From Streptomyces sp. rh34 (lineage in GTDB: Bacteria > Actinomycetota > Actinomycetes > Streptomycetales > Streptomycetaceae), in NCBI RefSeq assembly GCF_002551245.1, contig NZ_NTGZ01000036.1, forward strand, positions 1 to 41,891: 41,891 nt of DNA. The letters run 5' to 3'. The notes below the pieces were generated by a model. It made no database searches. It was given only the letters and a program-made list of their open reading frames with translations, and had not been told where the DNA came from. Within the stretch, counting starts at the first letter, position 1; each line of letters begins with the position of its first letter. The position numbers were made by a program, and so were the translations under genes. This document shows, piece after piece, positions 1 to 7,753 of the stretch.

Positions 1-2875
1 GCCCCGCCCCCAGCGGGTCGTCCACCAGCCGCTGGGCGGCCTCCGCCCGGACCAGCACCTGGGCCGGATCGGTGTCCGGCAGGGCGCGCAGGGCGGCAGC
101 CGCCTTCGCGGCGTCGCCCGGGGCGGCGCTCAGCCACCATTCGGTCGCCTCGATCGTGGCGGTGGGCCGGTGGGCCAAAACCTCGGTGACGGCCTTCAGG
201 TCCAGCAGCAGCGCGCCGCCGCTCGCCACCGGGTCCGGGGCGCCGGACGAATCGGCGGCCCCGGTGGTCGGCAGCCGTCGCACCGCCTCCGCCAGGGTCA
301 CCCGGACGGTGTTCCCGGCCAGGGTGAGGTCGATCTCGTCGCCCAGCTTCGAGCTCGTGCTCTTCAGATAGGCGTCCGTCGCGACCGCCTTGACAGCGGC
401 GGCCTTCGGCCGGGCGGCGGTGATCCGCAGAGTGCCGGAGGCCTGCTCCCAGGTGTCCTGGCTGCCCACCCCGGTGTCGTACGTGAAGTCCGGCACGCCC
501 GACGTCCCGTTGCGCACCGGCGGTGCGCCCGGCCGGTCCTCACCGAACTCGGTGAGCGTCATGGACGCGTCCCAGCGCACCGATTCCGGTGCCGCCACCG
601 GGCGTTCGGAGCCGGCCCCGGTGACCACCCGTACGTCGCTCACCGAGATCCTCCGCTTCTGCGCGTAGTCGGACGGCGGCACGGCGTCCACCTCCAGGCC
701 CGTCACGGCCAGACCGCCCGCCGCCGACACCGGTACGGACACGGGGACCGGGCGGCCGTCCACGGGCACCGGACCGGCCAGGGCCCGGTAGGGGAGCCCG
801 TAGCGGTCCTCCAGGAGCACGGTGACCACCGGCGGTTCCTCGTCCGTGGGCGCAGAGGATCCGGAGCGCTTCGGCGACACCGTGGTGATCCGCAGGTCCA
901 GCTTCAGCCGGGTGCTGTCCTTCGGGAGTACGAGCCCGGGGCGCGACGCCCGCTCCGGGGCGATGGCCGCGAACAGCTCGCGCGGGCTTCCGTCGGCGAG
1001 GTCGGAGCGCATCAGCATCCGCTCGTCCGCGTGGGCCGTGTCCAGGGCGAGGACCTCGGCGGTGCGCCCGCCGGAGGCCTCCACCGTCGCACGGTAGGCG
1101 GGTGCCGCCTGCCGCACCCCCTCCAGGGCGCTGTAGGCGCCGGCCGTCGCCGGACCGCTCCCGTGCCCGCCCACGAGCCGGACCGAGGCGCCGGAGCCGA
1201 AGTCGGCCTGGTCGGACTGCGAGCGGTTCCAGGAGGCGCTCTGCCCGATCGCCAGCATGCCCATCGCGACCGACAGGACCAGCAGCAGCACCGGCCCCGC
1301 GCCGCGCAACGGGCGCCGGCTGAACTGCCAGCCCGCCAGGGCCGCGGGAAGCCCCCGGCCCTTGGCCGCACGCCGTTCGGCGAGCTTCGCCGCGGGCGGC
1401 AGCAGACGCAGCGTGAGGACCGTCCCGGCGAGCAGCGCCAGGGCCGGAGCGGTGACCAGCAGGGGGTCGATCCCGAGGTTGCCCGCCTGGTCGCCGCTGA
1501 GCGCCCCGCTGCCGGACTGCCGGTCCAACTGCCAGTACGCCACCGCCGCGATGAGGAGCAGCCCGAGGTCCGCGCCCGCCCGCACCGGACCGGGCAGCGA
1601 CGCGGCCCGGGTCCTGAGCCCGCCGGCCCCGGCCGCCAGCGACGGAGCGACCACGGCCAGGGCGCAGGCAAGAGCGACGGCCGCGGAGACCAGCCACACG
1701 GTGCCGGTCGAGGCCTCCTGGACCTTCAGCCCGATCCGGGACAGGGCGCTGCGCTCGGCCAGCAGCCCGGTCAGCGGCCCCGCGAGCAGGGGGGCGATGA
1801 CCGCGGCGGGCACGGCGAGCAACAGTGCCTCGATCGCGGCGAACGAGGTGATCCGGCCCCGCGAACCGCCCCGGGCCCGCAGCAGTTCGCGCTCCCCGTC
1901 GCGCTCGCTGTTCAGCAGCCGGGCCACGAGCAGCAGGGCGTACGCGGCGAGCAGCACCAGCTGCACCGCGACGATCATCAGCGTGGAACGGGAGACCAGC
2001 AGCGCCCGGTCGAGCTGGTCGAGCACGGTGGGCAGCGACGTCCGCACGGTGAGCCCGGACGCGAACACCGGTGCGGCCGCGAGGGCCTTCGGGGCGGCGG
2101 CCGACGTCTCGCGCAGCCCCTCCATGGAGCCGGTGGTCAGCTCGGTGAAGTCGGCGGACGCCAGCCAGGACGTCTCGCCCTCACTGAGCACGCCGGCGGA
2201 GAGGACCGAGGGATCGGTGAGCAGGGGGCCGTACGTCGTGAAGGCGAGCTTGCGCACCCCGCGCCCGCCGAGCGGATCCAGCTGCCAGTACGGGTCGGAC
2301 CGGTCGGCGGCCTCGTAGACGCCGGTGACCAGGACCCGCTGCTGCTTCTTGTCGTGCAGCCGGTCGGTGACGGTGAGCCGCGCGCCCGGCTTCAGCTTCA
2401 GAGCCTCGGCGGCGACGACGGGCAGCGCGACCTGGACGGGGCCGGAGCCGTCGGGGGCTTCGGGCGCCTTGCCCCCGGTGATCCGCACCCGGCTCGGGTC
2501 GAGGGCGGCGAAGTGGGTGAGGTCCGGCTCGCCGCGCCGGGCGGCCGGGTCCTGCAGGTCCCGCGGCAGCGCGTAGGACCCCGAACTCTCCAGCTTCCCC
2601 ACGGTCACGGGCAGGCCGTCGAACGCGTCGCGGGAAGCCTCGCGGACGGCTTCGTCGGCTTCCGTGCGCTGTTCGTGGTCCACGGACGCGGAGACGACGA
2701 GGGCGGCGGAGGCGGCCGACCCGTGGGTGAGCGTGTGGCGCAGGGCCGCGTCGCCCACGGAACCTACGAGCGCAGTGAGCGCCGCCAGGACGGAGGTGGT
2801 CAGCAGGACGGCCAGAACGGCCGCGGACAGCAGGAGGCGATGAGCCCTCACCCGCAGAAGGACGAAACCCGTCAC
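1..2875 (-). CDS. FtsX-like ABC transporter permease, 3' end outside the window
   Basis: A large membrane protein of the FtsX/MacB-type permease family, which couples an ABC ATPase to export or mechanotransmission across the membrane. The reading frame stays open from a GTG start at 2875 to the window edge, about 958 codons, and keeps strong G/C at third positions. The start is preceded by a G-rich GGGGGA stretch. A hydrophobic helix lies at about residues 12-36, followed by a long extracytoplasmic domain, then helix groups around residues 295-450 and 480-545 (for example LVLLAAYALLLVARLL). A second extracytoplasmic domain follows and is still open at the edge. The family usually has a further C-terminal helix bundle, which would lie to the left. 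No ATPase partner is in view. The exact substrate is unknown. A long opposite-strand frame across the same region is a composition artefact. Confidence 0.85.
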   Translation of the reverse strand, partial: MTGFVLLRVRAHRLLLSAAVLAVLLTTSVLAALTALVGSVGDAALRHTLTHGSAASAALVVSASVDHEQRTEADEAVREASRDAFDGLPVTVGKLESSGSYALPRDLQDPAARRGEPDLTHFAALDPSRVRITGGKAPEAPDGSGPVQVALPVVAAEALKLKPGARLTVTDRLHDKKQQRVLVTGVYEAADRSDPYWQLDPLGGRGVRKLAFTTYGPLLTDPSVLSAGVLSEGETSWLASADFTELTTGSMEGLRETSAAAPKALAAAPVFASGLTVRTSLPTVLDQLDRALLVSRSTLMIVAVQLVLLAAYALLLVARLLNSERDGERELLRARGGSRGRITSFAAIEALLLAVPAAVIAPLLAGPLTGLLAERSALSRIGLKVQEASTGTVWLVSAAVALACALAVVAPSLAAGAGGLRTRAASLPGPVRAGADLGLLLIAAVAYWQLDRQSGSGALSGDQAGNLGIDPLLVTAPALALLAGTVLTLRLLPPAAKLAERRAAKGRGLPAALAGWQFSRRPLRGAGPVLLLVLSVAMGMLAIGQSASWNRSQSDQADFGSGASVRLVGGHGSGPATAGAYSALEGVRQAAPAYRATVEASGGRTAEVLALDTAHADERMLMRSDLADGSPRELFAAIAPERASRPGLVLPKDSTRLKLDLRITTVSPKRSGSSAPTDEEPPVVTVLLEDRYGLPYRALAGPVPVDGRPVPVSVPVSAAGGLAVTGLEVDAVPPSDYAQKRRISVSDVRVVTGAGSERPVAAPESVRWDASMTLTEFGEDRPGAPPVRNGTSGVPDFTYDTGVGSQDTWEQASGTLRITAARPKAAAVKAVATDAYLKSTSSKLGDEIDLTLAGNTVRVTLAEAVRRLPTTGAADSSGAPDPVASGGALLLDLKAVTEVLAHRPTATIEATEWWLSAAPGDAAKAAAALRALPDTDPAQVLVRAEAAQRLVDDPLGAG

Positions 2876-3070
2876 CTGATCCCCCAGCCCCGGAAACACC
2901 GCGTGCGCACGCCCCCCGACGTACGGGTGATGCTTTCAGAGGCGACAGGTTCTGGTAACCGCTTGCAGGCGCACCTTGATGCGATCGTGATCGTTATGCG
3001 GAGGTGCGGTGGCGAATTTCGGAGTTGCCCGGTTACAGATCGTGCATATGTGATCAGTGGGCGCTGGTGG

Positions 3071-3113
3071 CGGTGATCAGTCGACGTGATCTGTCGACGG
3101 TGATCAGTCGACG
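3071..3113. repeat. 16-bp direct repeat across the glbO stop codon
   Basis: The 16-mer CGGTGATCAGTCGACG occurs at 3071-3086 and again at 3098-3113, 27 bp apart. A related TCTGTCGACGG lies between them and a further TGATCAGT occurs at 3051-3058. The second copy includes the last codons and the stop of the globin gene, so the first copy looks like a duplication of the gene's 3' end. Confidence 0.75.
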
Positions 3114-3508
3114 GTGTTGACCATTGAGGCGGCGGCGTACGTCAGGTAGTCCCACAACTGCCGCTCGTGCTCGGGCGCGAGCCCCAGTTCGTCCAGCGCG
3201 ACCCGCATATGGGCGAGCCAGGCGTCATGGGCCGCCCGGTCCACCCGGAACGGCGCGTGCCGCATCCGCAGCCGCGGGTGGCCCCGGTGATCGCTGTAGG
3301 TGCGCGGGCCGCCCCAGTACTGCATCAGGAACAGCGCGAACCGCTCCTCGGCCGGCCCCAGGTCCTCCTCCGGATACATCGGCCGCAGCAGCTCGTCGCC
3401 CGCCACGCCCTCGTAGAAGCGATGCACCAGGCGCCGGAAGGTCGCCTCGCCGCCGACCTGCTCGTAGAAGGTCTGCTCCTGAAGCGTGTCGCGCGGAATC
3501 TCAGTCAC
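3104..3508 (-). CDS. glbO: Group II truncated haemoglobin (TrHbO)
   Basis: A 134-residue 2-on-2 globin that binds haem and O2; in actinobacteria this class is linked to oxygen or redox handling and to respiration, in the cytoplasm or at the inner face of the membrane. The sequence carries the group II hallmarks: PMYPEEDL near the CD corner, QYWGGP, RGHPRLRMRHAPF and DAWL. By comparison with M. tuberculosis GlbO the proximal haem ligand is His84, the distal tyrosines are Tyr32 (B10) and Tyr45 (CD1), and Trp97 is the G8 tryptophan; all are present. GTG at 3508 was chosen because it gives the usual family length. An upstream in-frame extension to 3832 is Arg/Gly-rich and unlike the family. It is divergent from the methyltransferase gene and stands alone. 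The stop codon lies inside a direct repeat. Confidence 0.93.
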   Translation of the reverse strand: MTEIPRDTLQEQTFYEQVGGEATFRRLVHRFYEGVAGDELLRPMYPEEDLGPAEERFALFLMQYWGGPRTYSDHRGHPRLRMRHAPFRVDRAAHDAWLAHMRVALDELGLAPEHERQLWDYLTYAAASMVNTVD

Positions 3509-3544
3509 CCGTCCATGGTCGCAGACGCACCGACCGGGAACGGG

Positions 3545-3556
3545 GGTCCTAGGACC
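3545..3556. promoter_or_regulatory. 12-bp perfect palindrome between divergent genes
   Basis: GGTCCTAGGACC is a perfect palindrome 37 bp upstream of the globin start and 160 bp upstream of the methyltransferase start. GGACC repeats once more at 3558-3563. It could be an operator for one or both divergent genes. No regulator is assigned. Confidence 0.35.
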
Positions 3557-3573
3557 AAGGACCGGGAGCCCGG

Positions 3574-3639
3574 CCGAATACCGTCGGACGGGGAGCCCGC
3601 CGCCGGATACCACCCGACGGAGACCACCGGCCGCATACC
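3574..3639. repeat. Three CCGNATACC 9-mers at regular spacing
   Basis: CCGAATACC (3574), CCGGATACC (3603) and CCGCATACC (3631) start 29 and 28 bp apart in the globin-methyltransferase intergenic region. A weaker CCGTATCC follows at 3646. They may be iterated protein-binding sites or the residue of a local duplication. Confidence 0.4.
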
Positions 3640-3716
3640 GCCCCGCCGTATCCGCGTCCCCCCGCCCCGGCCCGTCGCCGCTCGCCCGCGCGGCTCCGGC
3701 GCAGGACAGTGGAGAC

Positions 3717-4712
3717 ATGGGTGCACACCGGCAAGGCCCCTCCCCGACCGACGCCGAGGCCGACGCGGCGCGGGAAGCCCTCGTGCGGGAGATCGCCGCG
3801 CGGGGCGCGTTCACCGACCCCGCCTGGCGCACCGCGTTCGCCGAGGTGCCCCGCCATCTGTTCGTGCCGTTCTACTACGTGCACGGCATCCGGGGCTACG
3901 AGCGCCTCTGGGGCGAGGACCCCGACCCCGAACGGCGCTCCCGCTGGCTGCGCGGCGTGTACGCGGACGGTGCGCTGGCCACCCGGCTCAAGGACGGTGA
4001 ACTCGTCTCGTCCTCCAGCCAGCCGTCCCTGATGGCCCTGATGCTCGACGCCCTCGACGTACGGGACGGACACACGGTCCTGGAGATCGGCACCGGCCCC
4101 GGCTACAACGCGGCGCTGCTCGCCCACCGGCTCGGCGACTCCGCGGTGACCAGCGTCGACCTGGACCCGGAGATCACGGAGTCGGCCCGGAGCCACCTCG
4201 CCGCGGCCGGGTACCACCCGACGGTGGTCACCGGCGACGGGGCCCGGGGCTGCCCGCGACGCGCCCCCTACGACCGGATCATCGCGACCTGCACCCTGCC
4301 GTCCGTGCCGGAGGCCTGGCCGGAACAGTGCCGTCCGGGGGCGCGCATCCTCGCGCCGCTCGCCACCGGCCTGGTCCTGCTCCAGGTCCGCACGACGGCG
4401 CACGGTCCGCGCGCCGAAGGGCACTTCCTGCACACCCCGGCGTACTTCGTGCCCCTGCGCGGAGCGCTCCCGGGCCCCGGCGAGCTGCCGCACCTCGGCG
4501 GGCTGCCGCGCCGGGTCGCCGGGGACGATCTCTTCCGGTTCCTCCTGACGCTGACGGCGGGCACCCTCGATCCGCACGAGGCCCTCTCCCTCTGGGAGCG
4601 CGAGGAGCGCCCGCAGCGGGAGAGGTACGGCATCACGGTCGGCCAGGGCCGCCAGTGGGCCTGGCTCGACGACCCGCAGGGCCCGTACACCTGGCCGCTC
4701 GCCGCCGGGTGA
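3717..4712 (+). CDS. Protein-L-isoaspartate O-methyltransferase-like SAM enzyme
   Basis: A 331-residue class I SAM methyltransferase of the PCMT superfamily. PCMT enzymes methylate isoaspartyl residues in damaged proteins. Related enzymes with an extra C-terminal domain act on peptides in RiPP pathways. Visible signs are PRHLFVP (about residues 44-50, the typical PCMT N-terminal motif), a substrate-loop region with SSSSQPSLMA (about 100-109), and the SAM glycine motif LEIGTGPGYNAALL (about 122-135), followed by VDLD. The C-terminal 100 residues (WEREERPQRERYG, then QWAWLDDP) resemble the extension seen in actinobacterial PCMT-like proteins. The start ATG has GGAG only two bases upstream, so translation signals are weak; an in-frame extension to 3486 is low-complexity and was rejected. 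It converges on the FHA gene with 16 bp between stops. No RiPP precursor is visible nearby, so a repair or general role is more likely. Confidence 0.8.
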   Translation: MGAHRQGPSPTDAEADAAREALVREIAARGAFTDPAWRTAFAEVPRHLFVPFYYVHGIRGYERLWGEDPDPERRSRWLRGVYADGALATRLKDGELVSSSSQPSLMALMLDALDVRDGHTVLEIGTGPGYNAALLAHRLGDSAVTSVDLDPEITESARSHLAAAGYHPTVVTGDGARGCPRRAPYDRIIATCTLPSVPEAWPEQCRPGARILAPLATGLVLLQVRTTAHGPRAEGHFLHTPAYFVPLRGALPGPGELPHLGGLPRRVAGDDLFRFLLTLTAGTLDPHEALSLWEREERPQRERYGITVGQGRQWAWLDDPQGPYTWPLAAG

Positions 4713-4728
4713 GGCGGCGCGTGCTGCC

Positions 4729-6171
4729 TCAGTCCCGGCGCACCGTGATCGTCGTCCACGCCCCGACGTGCACCTGGTCGCCGTCCTGGAGCGCTACGGG
4801 GACGTAGGGCTGGATCGGGTCCTCGGCGCCGTTCAGCGTGGTGCCGTTGGTCGAGTTCTGGTCCACGACCGCCCAGCTGCCGTCGGGCTGCTGCACCAGT
4901 ACCGCGTGCTGGTGCGAGACGCCCGGGTCCTCCGGGGGCACCGACAGATCGACGTCGGGGGACTCGCCGGTGCTGTGCCGGCGACGCCCGATGGTGATCT
5001 GGCTCCCGGTGAGCGGAAGGCGCTGCTCCGGGGAGTACGCGGGCAGGTTCAGCCCGGTCGCCTCGGGGCCGCTGCGCTGCATCATCGCGAGGAAGTACGC
5101 ACGGTCGGGAGCGATCACGGCGGTCCATGAGGTGGACTGCTGTGGCCGACCCTGGCCCGGCACCCCACCGTGCTGCTGGCCCTGGTCGTATCCCTGGTCC
5201 TGACCCTGGTGGGGGCCCGGCTGCTGGAACGCCTGCGGCGGCTGCGGCGGCTGTTGGGCCTGCTGGGCCTGCTGGGCCTGGGAGGGCGGCGGCAGCATCC
5301 AGTCGTCCCCGCCGCCGGTGTGCCCCGACGGCTGCGGCGGCCCGGGCGGTGCCGACTGCTGCTGCGGCGGCGCGAAGGGAGAGGCCTGCTGGGGCTCGAA
5401 CGGCGAGGGAGCCGATGGCTGCGGTTCGAACGGCGAGGGCGTCGAGGGAGCCGGCTGCCGGGGTTCGAACGGCGAGGGTCCGGACTGCTGCTGCGGCGGG
5501 GGACCCTGCTGGAACGCCTGCGGCGGAGGCCCGCCCTGGATGCCGTTCCCGTGCGGACCGCCGTTGCCTTGCGGGCCGTTCTGCTCGGGGGCGAGCGGTT
5601 CGGCGGGACGGTTCATCTGCGAGGGACGCGAGCCCTGGTAGTCGAACAAGTCGCGCGGCTGGGGCGCGCCGGGCGGACCGCCCTGGCCACCGGGGCCACC
5701 GGGACCAGCTTGTCCGCCGGGGTTGCCGGGGCCGCCGGGGTTGCCGGGACCAGGCTGTCCACCGGGGCCACCGGGGCCACCGGGGCCACCGGGGCCACCG
5801 GGCCCGCCGGGGCTCTGTGCCTGGAATCCGGGCGGCAGGTTGAGGCCGGGCGGGGATCCGCCGGGCGTGCCGTGCTGCGGGGCCAGCGGGGTGTAGGAGG
5901 TCGCCGTGTTGGTGAGGAAGTTCCAGCGGCACTCCTCGCAGTACGGCGCCATCGCCTCACGCGGCGTGCGGCACTGCGGGCACAGCTCCGCCTGCATGGT
6001 GGGCTGGCCACCGCCGGAACCCTGCTGCGGGTAGCCGTAACCGGGCGCGGGCGGCGGCGGGGGAGGCGGGGGCACCGCGCCCGCGGGCGCACCGCCGTTG
6101 GCCATGCGGTGTCCGCAGACCTCGCACCAGTCCTCGGAACCCGACTGGTGTCCGTTCGGGCAGGTCGGCAT
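4729..6171 (-). CDS. FHA-domain protein with N-terminal Cys ribbons and Gly/Pro/Gln-rich linker
   Basis: A 480-residue soluble protein, probably the phosphothreonine reader of the upstream kinase/phosphatase block. Order: a Cys/His cluster at 4-22 (C4, C16, C19), a poly-proline run at 34-42, a second CxxC...CxxC ribbon at 64-81, a collagen-like GGP region at 121-170, a Pro/Gln-rich linker with repeated SPFEP units at 233-267 and QAQ repeats near 299-307, then a C-terminal FHA domain at about 385-478. The FHA core residues are present: IGRR (394-397), SHQH (419-422) and NSTNGT (439-444). No GarA-type ETTS phospho-switch motif was found before the domain. The start ATG follows a GGGGGA purine run. 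It is the last gene of the block, 130 bp after the VWA gene. Repetitive DNA in the linker could vary in length between strains. Confidence 0.9.
   Translation of the reverse strand: MPTCPNGHQSGSEDWCEVCGHRMANGGAPAGAVPPPPPPPPAPGYGYPQQGSGGGQPTMQAELCPQCRTPREAMAPYCEECRWNFLTNTATSYTPLAPQHGTPGGSPPGLNLPPGFQAQSPGGPGGPGGPGGPGGPGGQPGPGNPGGPGNPGGQAGPGGPGGQGGPPGAPQPRDLFDYQGSRPSQMNRPAEPLAPEQNGPQGNGGPHGNGIQGGPPPQAFQQGPPPQQQSGPSPFEPRQPAPSTPSPFEPQPSAPSPFEPQQASPFAPPQQQSAPPGPPQPSGHTGGGDDWMLPPPSQAQQAQQAQQPPQPPQAFQQPGPHQGQDQGYDQGQQHGGVPGQGRPQQSTSWTAVIAPDRAYFLAMMQRSGPEATGLNLPAYSPEQRLPLTGSQITIGRRRHSTGESPDVDLSVPPEDPGVSHQHAVLVQQPDGSWAVVDQNSTNGTTLNGAEDPIQPYVPVALQDGDQVHVGAWTTITVRRD
5251..5285. repeat. Tandem repeat encoding QAQ units
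   Basis: The unit GGGCCTGCT repeats about three times and encodes the [10 protein letters not shown] run of the FHA protein linker on the minus strand. Confidence 0.7.
5758..5802. repeat. 9-bp tandem repeat encoding collagen-like GGP
   Basis: ACCGGGGCC repeats in tandem at least four times from 5761, with degenerate copies out to 5690. Being a multiple of three, gain or loss of units changes only the length of the Gly-Gly-Pro region of the FHA protein. Confidence 0.85.
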
Positions 6172-6301
6172 GTCGGCGCTTCCCCCTCTCCTCTTCCGGC
6201 CCGGAGGCCGTCATGCTGTCGATCGCGGGCGTCCTCGCCCGACGCGTACGCAGGGTTGTTCTGTGCTCACGGCCCGGTGGTCGTCCGATGACCGTGCCGT
6301 G

Positions 6302-7663
6302 CTACTTCTTGACGCGAACGGTCTTGGTGGAGCGCGTTTCGAGGGTCATCTCGTCCGCTTCCGCAACCTTCGCCTTCAGTCGCACAGTACCTGTCGCGGC
6401 ATCGACGACGTCGACCACCTTCGAAAGCAGCCTCGCGGTGTCCTGGTTCCCGGACGCCGACGCCAGCTGCACCGCACGGCCCAGTTTCGCCGTCGCGCCG
6501 TCGAAGTCACCCGACTTGCGTGCGTCCAGGCCCTGCTGGATGACCTGTGCCAGCTCCGCCTGACCCGTGTAGTGCGCGACCTGCGGATTGATCGAGGTCG
6601 ACGCCACCATGTCGTCCGTCCACACCGCCCGTACGAGCCCCTGCGACAGCGGCTGCGGAGCGCCCGCGCCCGAGGGGCCGGGCAGGATCAGCGAGACCCG
6701 GGCGGCCAGCATCTCCTGGCCGATCCCGGCCTCCGGCACCAGGACGCACACGTGGTAGTCGCGGGACTCGTCGCCCCAGGAGCCGGTCGGGTAGTCACCG
6801 GCGCGCGGGCCCGCCTCGGCCCGCCGCCCGGTCAGATCCGCGACCGTGGGTGCGACCTGCTTCACGAACCGGATCTCCACCCCCACCGGCGTCCAGAGCC
6901 GCAGCGCCACGTCCGCGACCTCCTTGCCCATGACGTTCTCCATCATCCGCGTGAAGTCCGCCGCCAGGCCCGCCGGGTCGGCGACGATGTCGGCCGTGCC
7001 GAGGAGGGCGGCGGCGATGCCGGTGACCTCCTTCACCTCCCAGTCGGTGCCCACCCCGCGGGCGTCGCAGGTGAACCGGCCGGCGCAGGAGTCCAGGGCC
7101 GCCCGCAGGTCCTCGGGCGCCTCGTGCTCGTTGCGGCCGTCGGTCAGCAGGATGCCGTGCCGGATGCCCACCTCGGCCGCGCCCAGCAGCCGGTCGGCCA
7201 GCCGCAGCCAGGTGCCGATCGCGGTGCCCCCGCCCGCGCTCAGCTTCCGCAGGGCGTCCTTGGCCTGGCCCTTCGTCTGCCGGTCGGCGACCGCGAGCCG
7301 CCCGTTGCCCGGATAGACGTCCTTGGCCACATGTGTTCCGGCGACCACCGCGAAGCGGGTGCCCTCGCGCAGGGCGTCGATGGCCGCCGCCGTCGCGTCG
7401 CGCGCGTTGCGCATCTTCGTCGGCGGGTAGTCCATCGAGCCCGAGCAGTCGACCATCAGCACCACGGCCGCGTCGGGACCCTGCCCCGGCCCGTACGTGG
7501 GCGCGGGCGCCGAACCCGCCAGCGGTACGCCGCCGGTGGTGCCGCCGCCGGTCGAGGTCACGGTGACGATCGCGTTGACCTCACGGCCGCCCTCGGGCAG
7601 GAACGCGTTCTGGTACACCTCGACGGAGAACTGCGGCACGTTCGACTTGGAGAAGTTGGCCAT
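6302..7663 (-). CDS. VWA-domain protein of the PknG block
   Basis: A 453-residue von Willebrand factor A protein without signal peptide or clear membrane helix, so probably cytosolic. An N-terminal beta-rich segment (residues 1-60, VYQNAFLPEGG) precedes the VWA domain. The metal-ion adhesion site is intact: DCSGSM at 72-77 (DxSxS), a downstream Thr in the GTHVAKD region, and LTDGRN. The C-terminal part contains a helical segment (about 365-430) rich in Ala and Leu that could form a TPR-like hairpin. VWA proteins of this type usually assemble protein partners in a metal-dependent way. ATG at 7663 has AAGGAG eight bases upstream. The gene sits 90 bp after the phosphatase and before the FHA gene, so a role as scaffold or effector of the kinase pathway is inferred from position only. 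Confidence 0.88.
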   Translation of the reverse strand: MANFSKSNVPQFSVEVYQNAFLPEGGREVNAIVTVTSTGGGTTGGVPLAGSAPAPTYGPGQGPDAAVVLMVDCSGSMDYPPTKMRNARDATAAAIDALREGTRFAVVAGTHVAKDVYPGNGRLAVADRQTKGQAKDALRKLSAGGGTAIGTWLRLADRLLGAAEVGIRHGILLTDGRNEHEAPEDLRAALDSCAGRFTCDARGVGTDWEVKEVTGIAAALLGTADIVADPAGLAADFTRMMENVMGKEVADVALRLWTPVGVEIRFVKQVAPTVADLTGRRAEAGPRAGDYPTGSWGDESRDYHVCVLVPEAGIGQEMLAARVSLILPGPSGAGAPQPLSQGLVRAVWTDDMVASTSINPQVAHYTGQAELAQVIQQGLDARKSGDFDGATAKLGRAVQLASASGNQDTARLLSKVVDVVDAATGTVRLKAKVAEADEMTLETRSTKTVRVKK

Positions 7664-7753
7664 CTGGTCGGCTCCTTGAGGCTCCACGGGGGATCAAGTG
7701 ATGAGAGGACGCGGGCGGCTGACACGGGGTCGGGGCAAGGGCGGAAAACCGGC

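Noticed and set aside
540..1697. 385-codon minus-strand frame
   Set aside because: Out of frame with the permease, which shows helices and coherent codon bias.
170..3076. 968-codon open frame on the plus strand
   Set aside because: Arg/Gly-rich translation with no family features; it is antisense to the ABC permease and open because of GC bias.
3509..3832. Longer N-terminus for the globin
   Set aside because: The extra residues are low-complexity and absent from TrHbO proteins.
3717..4712. Methyltransferase as part of a RiPP cluster
   Set aside because: No precursor peptide, lanthipeptide synthetase or peptidase gene lies nearby.
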